Of a stretch of DNA of 61,500 nucleotides, positions 56,503 to 61,500 are shown piece by piece. Made by a program: the position numbers and the translations under genes. The stretch is from Pseudomonas sp. GM21. GTDB lineage: Bacteria; Pseudomonadota; Gammaproteobacteria; Pseudomonadales; Pseudomonadaceae. The notes under the pieces are model-generated. The model saw only the letters and a program-made list of their open reading frames with translations. It had not been told where the DNA came from and searched no databases. The first letter of the stretch is position 1. Each line of letters starts with the position of its first letter. The stretch lies in contig NZ_AKJS01000088.1 in the NCBI RefSeq assembly GCF_000282215.1, positions 1 through 61,500 of the forward strand, given 5' to 3'.

Positions 56503-57222
56503 TCAGCGGTTTTCGAAGTGGGTCTTGCGCTGACCGCGCAGGACGATGTCAAAACGATAAGCCAGGCAATCCATAGGATTGGCCATGCTCATATCCAGTT
56601 TGGCGATCAGACTCTGCACCGCCTCCTGATTCGAGATTGACTTGACGATCGGGCACATGGGGATGAGCGGGTCACCTTCGAAATACAGCTGAGTAATCAA
56701 ACGCGTGGCAATTGACGGGCCACTGATCGAGACATGGATATGGGCCGGGCGCCAATCGTTGGGACCGTTGCGCCATGGGTAGGGGCCAGGTTTGACGGTG
56801 CGGAAGCTGTAGTTGCCATCGCGGTCAGTCAACGCACGGCCGACACCGCCGAAATTCGGGTCAAGGGGGGCAAGGTAGCTGTCTTTTTTATGCCGGTAAC
56901 GGCCACCGGCATTGGCCTGCCACATCTCCACCAGGGTGTGGGGAATCGGTTTGCCGTACTGATCACACACTCGACCGGCGACGATGATGCGTTCACCAAT
57001 GGGCAGGCCGCCGTGATTGAAATTCAACAGCAGATCGTTATCGTGCAGACCCATCTTCAGGTGGGAAAAATCCGGGCCGCTGGATTCGGATAAGGACTGG
57101 GGGATGCTCACCAGTGCCTGGCGGGGCGAGCGCAGGATCGAAGTCTTGTAGTCAGGGGTCAGGGCTTTGGGATGCCAATTACGGTCACGAATGACGAAGC
57201 GGCTGTCGTGCGCATCAGACAT
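56503..57222 (-). CDS. pcaH: Protocatechuate 3,4-dioxygenase beta subunit
   Basis: A 239-residue catalytic subunit. The iron ligands are visible: Tyr in the block [10 protein letters not shown] (near 147) and the His pair in [11 protein letters not shown] (near 162-164), with an earlier Tyr in [13 protein letters not shown] (near 108). Length is normal. The ATG follows AGGAAA. It is first in the pcaHG unit, which contains no pcaB, pcaC or pcaD. A dyad resembling a PcaQ site lies about 120 bases upstream, at the 3' end of the regulator gene. Confidence 0.95.
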   Translation of the reverse strand: MSDAHDSRFVIRDRNWHPKALTPDYKTSILRSPRQALVSIPQSLSESSGPDFSHLKMGLHDNDLLLNFNHGGLPIGERIIVAGRVCDQYGKPIPHTLVEMWQANAGGRYRHKKDSYLAPLDPNFGGVGRALTDRDGNYSFRTVKPGPYPWRNGPNDWRPAHIHVSISGPSIATRLITQLYFEGDPLIPMCPIVKSISNQEAVQSLIAKLDMSMANPMDCLAYRFDIVLRGQRKTHFENR

Positions 57223-57331
57223 GTCGTTTTTCCTGTTCTTATGGTTGGACGGAGGCAGTCACTGCGTTGGCAGCGACGTGTAGCCAGTTTCCTCCGGGAC
57301 GACCCAACCCAAAATTGAAAAAAACGACTTG

Positions 57332-57355
57332 ATCCATATCCAAACGGTTATGGAT
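57332..57355. promoter_or_regulatory. Candidate PcaQ operator upstream of pcaHG
   Basis: A 24-base dyad: ATCCATA (57332-57338) is the perfect complement of TATGGAT (57349-57355). On the minus strand the centre reads ATAACC-GTTT-GGATAT, close to the rhizobial PcaQ motif ATAACC-N4-GGTTAA. It overlaps the pcaQ stop codon (57348-57350) and lies about 120 bases upstream of pcaH. Confidence 0.55.
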
Positions 57356-58310
57356 AGTTTCCCTCACGACATTCTTGCCCGACTTCGCGCAGTGCATCCA
57401 CGCACCACTGCGCCGCTGGTGTCACCGGCAACGCAGGATTGGTGCACAGCCCCACGGAGCCGCCGGGTTCACGCATTCCCAGATCCAGCTCCACCAAATC
57501 ACCTTGCCTCAAATCCTGCCGGACCGCGTCAAATGGCGCGACCCAGATGGCCTGGCTGCATTGTACGTAGCGTCGACTCAGCGCTATCGATAACGTTTCC
57601 AGGCGTTGGTGTGATGGGGTGATCCCGTGCTGCACAAACAGGCTGTCGGCGAATTTTCGGATCGTCGTCCCCGCCAATGGCAGGACCAGCGGATAGCTTT
57701 CGAGGTTTTTATGCCCCACTGGATCGGCGAGAACCGGGTGGCCCGTGCGGACCACCAGGGTCATTGACTCGCTGTAGAGGTGTTCGAACGCCAGCCCCAG
57801 GATCAATGGGCTATCGGTCATCCTGCCCACCACCAGGTCCAGTTCACCGAGGCGTAGCTGTGACAGCAAATAGGCACTGGGCCCGGTCACGACACTGACC
57901 ACCAAGGCCGGATGTCGCTCGTGTAAGCGGCGGACCATTTCAGGCACCAATAAACTTTCGACGGTGGACAGCACCCCGAGCTTCACGGCAATGGGCTCAT
58001 GTACACCGGAGCGCAAACTGTTGACGCCTTCGCGCAGCGATTGCACGCTCGGCCCTGCATACCGCATAAAAGCCACGCCGGCCTCGGTCAGCGTCGAGCC
58101 TTTTTTACCCCGTTCAAACAGTCTGGCGTCCAGCAGCGACTCCAGCTCTTTCAGCGTCTTGGAAAGCGCCGGCTGGCTGATGGCCAGTTTGTCGCAAGCG
58201 CGTGCCAGGCTGCCTTGGCGTGCCACTTCGAGAAAACATACCAGATGACGAAATTTGATTCGGTTATCGATGTTCAATCGGGCGCTCTGCCTTCGTGGTA
58301 GGGAATCCAT
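57348..58310 (-). CDS. pcaQ: LysR-family regulator of protocatechuate degradation, PcaQ-like
   Basis: A 320-residue LysR regulator. The helix-turn-helix region NRIKFRHLVCFLEVARQGSL and then KLAISQPALSKTLKELESLL is characteristic of PcaQ and close relatives (GbpR). The effector domain is about 105-310. It lies directly upstream of pcaHG on the same strand (125 bases), which supports the name. I chose the ATG at 58310; a TTG about 10 codons later would start nearer the conserved domain, and the frame is open upstream to 58481. PcaQ proteins respond to 3-carboxymuconate-pathway intermediates. Confidence 0.85.
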   Translation of the reverse strand: MDSLPRRQSARLNIDNRIKFRHLVCFLEVARQGSLARACDKLAISQPALSKTLKELESLLDARLFERGKKGSTLTEAGVAFMRYAGPSVQSLREGVNSLRSGVHEPIAVKLGVLSTVESLLVPEMVRRLHERHPALVVSVVTGPSAYLLSQLRLGELDLVVGRMTDSPLILGLAFEHLYSESMTLVVRTGHPVLADPVGHKNLESYPLVLPLAGTTIRKFADSLFVQHGITPSHQRLETLSIALSRRYVQCSQAIWVAPFDAVRQDLRQGDLVELDLGMREPGGSVGLCTNPALPVTPAAQWCVDALREVGQECREGNYP

Positions 58311-58407
58311 TAATGTTGGATGTGTAGTGTTTTTGTGGCGGTGGTCCAGTGTTGCGCTGCTCATTTTCTGCTTTTGACGTGATTTTTCACAGGGTGAGTA
58401 ACTGCTT

Positions 58408-59337
58408 ATGGCTGATTCGGTTGAAACAGTCGAATGTTCAACTGACCTGAACTCAGGCACGGGCTCACTCGTAGAGAACAAAAGACTCGCTCAGCGCCCA
58501 CTGACGGTATCCACAGCTGTTTGTGTGATGTTGATTGTATTGGCAGGTTGCGCCGATCCAGGCCGGCATGCCGAGACGTTGGCGCGCAGCGGCCAGTTGC
58601 AGCGAGGCCAGGTCAATACCGACCGCTTTGTACTGACCAGCTTTTACCGAATAGCCAATCCTGACCGGCCGCTCACTGTTTATATCGAGGGCGATGGATT
58701 CGCCTGGCGATCCCGAACGATTCCTTCCGACGATCCCACGCCACATGTTGCGACAGGCCTGGCGCTGGCGGCGGCTGACCCGGAGGCCAACATCGTGTAC
58801 CTGGCGCGACCCTGCCAATTCACGCCGCAGGCACTTGATCGTCATTGTGATAAGGCCTACTGGACCGACAAGCGCTTTTCCGAGGAAGTGGTCGCCACGA
58901 TGAACCAGGCCGTCACGCATTATGCGGCGCAGGTACCGGGTCAACCCATCAATTTGATCGGGTATTCGGGAGGCGGTGCGCTGGTGGTGTTGATTGCCGC
59001 CCGGCGTCACGATGTCGCCTCGCTGCGCACCGTGGCTGGCAATCTGGATCATGCCGAAGTCAATCGCCTGCATCAGGTGTCGGCAATGCCGGCGTCGCTC
59101 AATGCCATTGATGTTGCGCGTCAGGTCGCTGCCATCCCTCAGATTCACTTTAGCGGAACCGATGACAGCGTCGTCCCTCCTTTAATTGCGCAACGATTTG
59201 TGAGCGCGACCGCCAGTCGATGCGCGCGCAGCATTTTCGTGGCGGGAATGAACCATGAGAGCGATTGGGCGCGCCGCTGGCCAGACCTACTCAGGTTCTC
59301 GCCATCGTGCGGGGCGAGTCTCCAGAGCCTGCCTTAG
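58408..59337 (+). CDS. Alpha/beta-hydrolase lipoprotein
   Basis: A 309-residue predicted lipoprotein: a 30-residue polar lead, a hydrophobic stretch and a lipobox (VLAGC, Cys48). The hydrolase core has the nucleophile elbow GYSGGGALVV (near 190), an Asp in HFSGTDDSVVP (near 250) and a His in VAGMNHESDW (near 286), a full catalytic triad. YWTDKRFSEEVVATMN and QFTPQALDRHCDKAYW resemble uncharacterised Pseudomonas alpha/beta-hydrolases. The signal is unusually long because no start codon lies between 58408 and the membrane segment. It is divergent from pcaQ. Substrate unknown. Confidence 0.82.
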   Translation: MADSVETVECSTDLNSGTGSLVENKRLAQRPLTVSTAVCVMLIVLAGCADPGRHAETLARSGQLQRGQVNTDRFVLTSFYRIANPDRPLTVYIEGDGFAWRSRTIPSDDPTPHVATGLALAAADPEANIVYLARPCQFTPQALDRHCDKAYWTDKRFSEEVVATMNQAVTHYAAQVPGQPINLIGYSGGGALVVLIAARRHDVASLRTVAGNLDHAEVNRLHQVSAMPASLNAIDVARQVAAIPQIHFSGTDDSVVPPLIAQRFVSATASRCARSIFVAGMNHESDWARRWPDLLRFSPSCGASLQSLP

Positions 59338-59572
59338 CGCGGTTCATAAGTTTTCAACGTTATTCAGCGTTCGGTGGGGCGGGGCTCAGTCCAATTAAGA
59401 GCAAGCGTTTGGCTCGCATGCGTTACTGCCGCATGGAATTCGTGGCGCCTGAAACAAAACAAGAGCGCGTGAACGGATAAATTTTTGATCGATTTTCTGC
59501 TTTCAAAATCGACGGGGCTGAAGTCTGCCAGAGATACATGGCGACTCAGACCCTCCTTAGGTGACCGTTGTA

Positions 59573-61500
59573 ATGAATCGTATTTTTAGCGTGTGCGCAC
59601 CGGTGGGGCTCTTGGCGTCAATGGTGCTTGGCGGCGCGATCCTGATGGCGCCGGGCCTGGCATTCGCCGCACCCGCCGGTTACCTAATAGTCACCAATGA
59701 CCCCGGCTCGTTGAATACGGCGAACCAGCAAAGCGCCCTGGTGCCCTCCAGTGATATCTATTTCTATCCTTCCGCCAATACGCCATTGACCATCAATGGC
59801 GCCATGTTCGGCAATAGCGCGACCCACTCCTACATCGCCAATGGCGTTCTTGTTCAGAGCGCAGGTCAGTCCGCGTTTAATTATCTGGCTGTCGGGGAGG
59901 GCGCCGCTATCCCTGGGGCCGTCGGTGCACTCACTGTCAGCGGTGGCACGCTCGACATGACTCAATTACAGGTGGGTGATTACGGCGGCAACGGTACGGT
60001 GAGTCAGACAGAAGGCACGGTAAACTTCGGTGGCCTCGAAGCCGCGCTCAATATCGGCAATCAAGGCGGCACAGGACGATACGACATTTCCGGCGGGACG
60101 TTGTCGCTCAACCATACGCTCGTCGACATCGGACGTAACAGCGACGCAAATCCGGCCAGTAACGGCTCGCTTTCTATCAGTGGTGATGCTGCGGTGAACG
60201 CCAGCGCCGGCAGCACGATCATCATTGGCAATTGGGTACAGTCGAACACGCCAGGCACAGGCATTATCGATCAGACAGGCGGCACGCTCTCCATCGATGG
60301 CACATCGAAGCTTTACCTTGCTGCTTTCGGCAACGGTACCTATAACCTGTCCGGCGGCACACTTCAGATTGGCGGCAATTCACTGTCGGGGGTCTTCAAC
60401 AATAAGGGTGGCAGCTACAGTTTTAATCTCGGTGGGGGTTTGATCCAGGTCATCGGCTCGACCTTGAATACCAGTGTCAATGCCCATCTGAGCGGGAACG
60501 CCTCGACCCTCGATACGAATGGTCTTGGGGCAGTATGGTCGGGCATTTTGTCAGGGGATGGCAGTCTTACGAAGGCTGGCGGTGGAACGCTCACGCTGAC
60601 GGGACTCAACACCTACACCGGCGGCACGACAGTCACCGGCGGCACTTTGTCGGTGGGCCGCGATGCTAACCTGGGCGGCGCCAGTGGTGGCCTGACGCTG
60701 AACAATGGCACGTTGCTGAGCACGGCCAATATCACCAGCGAGCGCGACATCAACCTCAACGGCGGTGGCACACTCGACAACGGTGGTCACAGCGACAGTT
60801 TCTCTGGCGTGATCGCTGGTAGCGGTCCGCTGACGCTGGCGGGCGGCGGCAGGACGATGCTTTCTGGTGCGATGAACACCAGCCTGATCAACGCCAGCAC
60901 CCTGCAGCTCAACAAGACGATCAATGTTGCCGGCAATTACGAGCAGGGCGCCGAGGCTAGCCTGATCCTCGGTGTGGCCAGCAACGCCGTGTCCACCGGC
61001 GATATCACCGACAGCGGCTATGGTCGCCTGGTGGTGGCCGGGACTGCCAACATCGCCGCTGGCTCCACGATCGGGTTGCAGAAACTGAGCAGCTATGGCT
61101 TTGCCCAAGGCCAGCGTTACCTCGTGGTTCAAGCCAATGCCATCGGCACCCACTACAATGCCGACAACCTCCATTACACCGTTGAAGGCTACAACGCCTC
61201 CGGCACCAGTGTGGTCAGCGGTAGCAACTCCAATTTATTGGTTACGGTAGGCAGCTCTACGGCATCGGTTGCAACGCCACCGGATATCACACCCCCTGTG
61301 GATGTCACACCACCGGAAGTCACGCCACCGGTAGTGGATGTCACACCACCAGAAGTTACGCCACCGGTAGTGGCTGTCACACCGCCGGAAGTCACACCGC
61401 CGGTTGTGGCTGTAACACCGCCGGAAGTCACGCCGCCGGTAGTGGCTGTCACGCCACCGGAAGTCACGCCGCCGATAGTGGCTGTCACACCGCCGGAAGT
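59573..61500 (+). CDS. Autotransporter passenger domain, 3' end beyond the window
   Basis: Open for at least 642 codons to the window edge. The signal peptide (1-33) ends PGLAFA before APAG. The passenger (about 34-560) is Gly/Thr/Asn rich with many short beta repeats of the form SGGTL-x-L-x(3)-L-x-IG. A passenger-associated transport repeat is seen (LTKAGGGTLTLTGLNTYTGG and then TTVTGGTLSVG, near 325-355). Residues from about 566 onward are a Pro/Val repeat, period 12, probably a rigid linker to the outer-membrane beta-barrel, which is not in the window. Such type V secreted proteins are adhesins or surface enzymes; the function here is unknown. Confidence 0.85.
   Translation, partial: MNRIFSVCAPVGLLASMVLGGAILMAPGLAFAAPAGYLIVTNDPGSLNTANQQSALVPSSDIYFYPSANTPLTINGAMFGNSATHSYIANGVLVQSAGQSAFNYLAVGEGAAIPGAVGALTVSGGTLDMTQLQVGDYGGNGTVSQTEGTVNFGGLEAALNIGNQGGTGRYDISGGTLSLNHTLVDIGRNSDANPASNGSLSISGDAAVNASAGSTIIIGNWVQSNTPGTGIIDQTGGTLSIDGTSKLYLAAFGNGTYNLSGGTLQIGGNSLSGVFNNKGGSYSFNLGGGLIQVIGSTLNTSVNAHLSGNASTLDTNGLGAVWSGILSGDGSLTKAGGGTLTLTGLNTYTGGTTVTGGTLSVGRDANLGGASGGLTLNNGTLLSTANITSERDINLNGGGTLDNGGHSDSFSGVIAGSGPLTLAGGGRTMLSGAMNTSLINASTLQLNKTINVAGNYEQGAEASLILGVASNAVSTGDITDSGYGRLVVAGTANIAAGSTIGLQKLSSYGFAQGQRYLVVQANAIGTHYNADNLHYTVEGYNASGTSVVSGSNSNLLVTVGSSTASVATPPDITPPVDVTPPEVTPPVVDVTPPEVTPPVVAVTPPEVTPPVVAVTPPEVTPPVVAVTPPEVTPPIVAVTPPE
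61298..61500 (+). repeat. 36-bp tandem repeat coding for a Pro-rich linker
   Basis: Units of 36 bases encode VVAVTPPEVTPP. Equivalent bases recur at 61334, 61370, 61406, 61442 and 61478, giving five full or near-full units plus degenerate ones before 61334 and continuation past the window edge. The unit itself is a near duplication (VTPPxVTPP). Confidence 0.9.

Noticed and set aside
61189..61488. Minus-strand frame of Gly/Thr/Val repeats (TSGGVTATTGGV)
   Set aside because: It is the complement of the Pro-rich linker repeat of the plus-strand autotransporter.
61298..61500. Possible CRISPR-like array
   Set aside because: The 36-bp units are contiguous without spacers and stay in frame with the surrounding coding sequence.

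Overview
The window reads as chromosomal DNA of a fluorescent-group Pseudomonas. The evidence is gene content (arn/ugd, pqi and pcaHG loci, an OprD-type porin, an isoleucine/valine catabolic cluster ordered as in P. putida-type genomes), GC-rich coding with long antisense shadow frames, and many REP palindromes of two Pseudomonas types (GTGGGAGCGAGC... and GTAGCAGCTGCCGAGC...). No rRNA, tRNA, CRISPR array, insertion sequence or prophage was recognised. The only mobility-type gene is a lone tyrosine recombinase.

Layout. 1-1.1 kb: a partial unknown gene and a DUF1345 membrane protein. 1.2-7.9 kb: an RND efflux pump (inner-membrane and adaptor genes, no outer-membrane gene) divergent from an RstAB-like two-component system. 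8-9.9 kb: a TPR protein, ECF sigma factor and anti-sigma factor operon. 10-16 kb: mixed housekeeping genes (dienoyl-CoA isomerase-like crotonase, NudC, a TSUP permease, DUF1348, PssA, an MFS transporter). 16.1-25.4 kb: an AraC regulator, then a five-gene operon fitting 2-methyl-branched acyl-CoA (isoleucine) oxidation, faced by an acyl-CoA dehydrogenase and 3-hydroxyisobutyryl-CoA hydrolase pair (valine arm). 25.6-34.5 kb: an HPP membrane protein and the lipid A aminoarabinose operon arnC-A-D-T-E-F-ugd, which is tightly coupled but headed by a wrecked arnB. 34.8-39.5 kb: the lone recombinase and an Fe(III)-type ABC importer. 39.8-43.3 kb: pqiA-pqiA-pqiB-pqiC lipid transport. 43.5-49.6 kb: a RibD-C reductase, a phospholipase D-family lipoprotein, a methyltransferase with DUF2252, and two small exported low-complexity proteins. 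One of these has eight 11-residue LEA-like repeats and lies behind a good AlgU-type promoter. 49.7-58.3 kb: a quinate/shikimate-to-protocatechuate segment (OprD porin, type II dehydroquinase, MHS transporter, LysR), an MFS drug exporter, and pcaHG with its PcaQ regulator and a dyad operator. 58.4-61.5 kb: an alpha/beta-hydrolase lipoprotein and the start of an autotransporter whose 36-bp tandem repeat runs off the window.

Three loci deserve most attention. arnB survives only as its first codons plus its C-terminal tail, and the tail is in frame with arnC. The AlgU-type promoter and LEA-like exported protein suggest an envelope-desiccation or osmotic function. The ECF sigma gene lacks any ATG or GTG start and has a strong Shine-Dalgarno sequence before an ATC codon. 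Function calls come from motifs and family knowledge; no database search was run.
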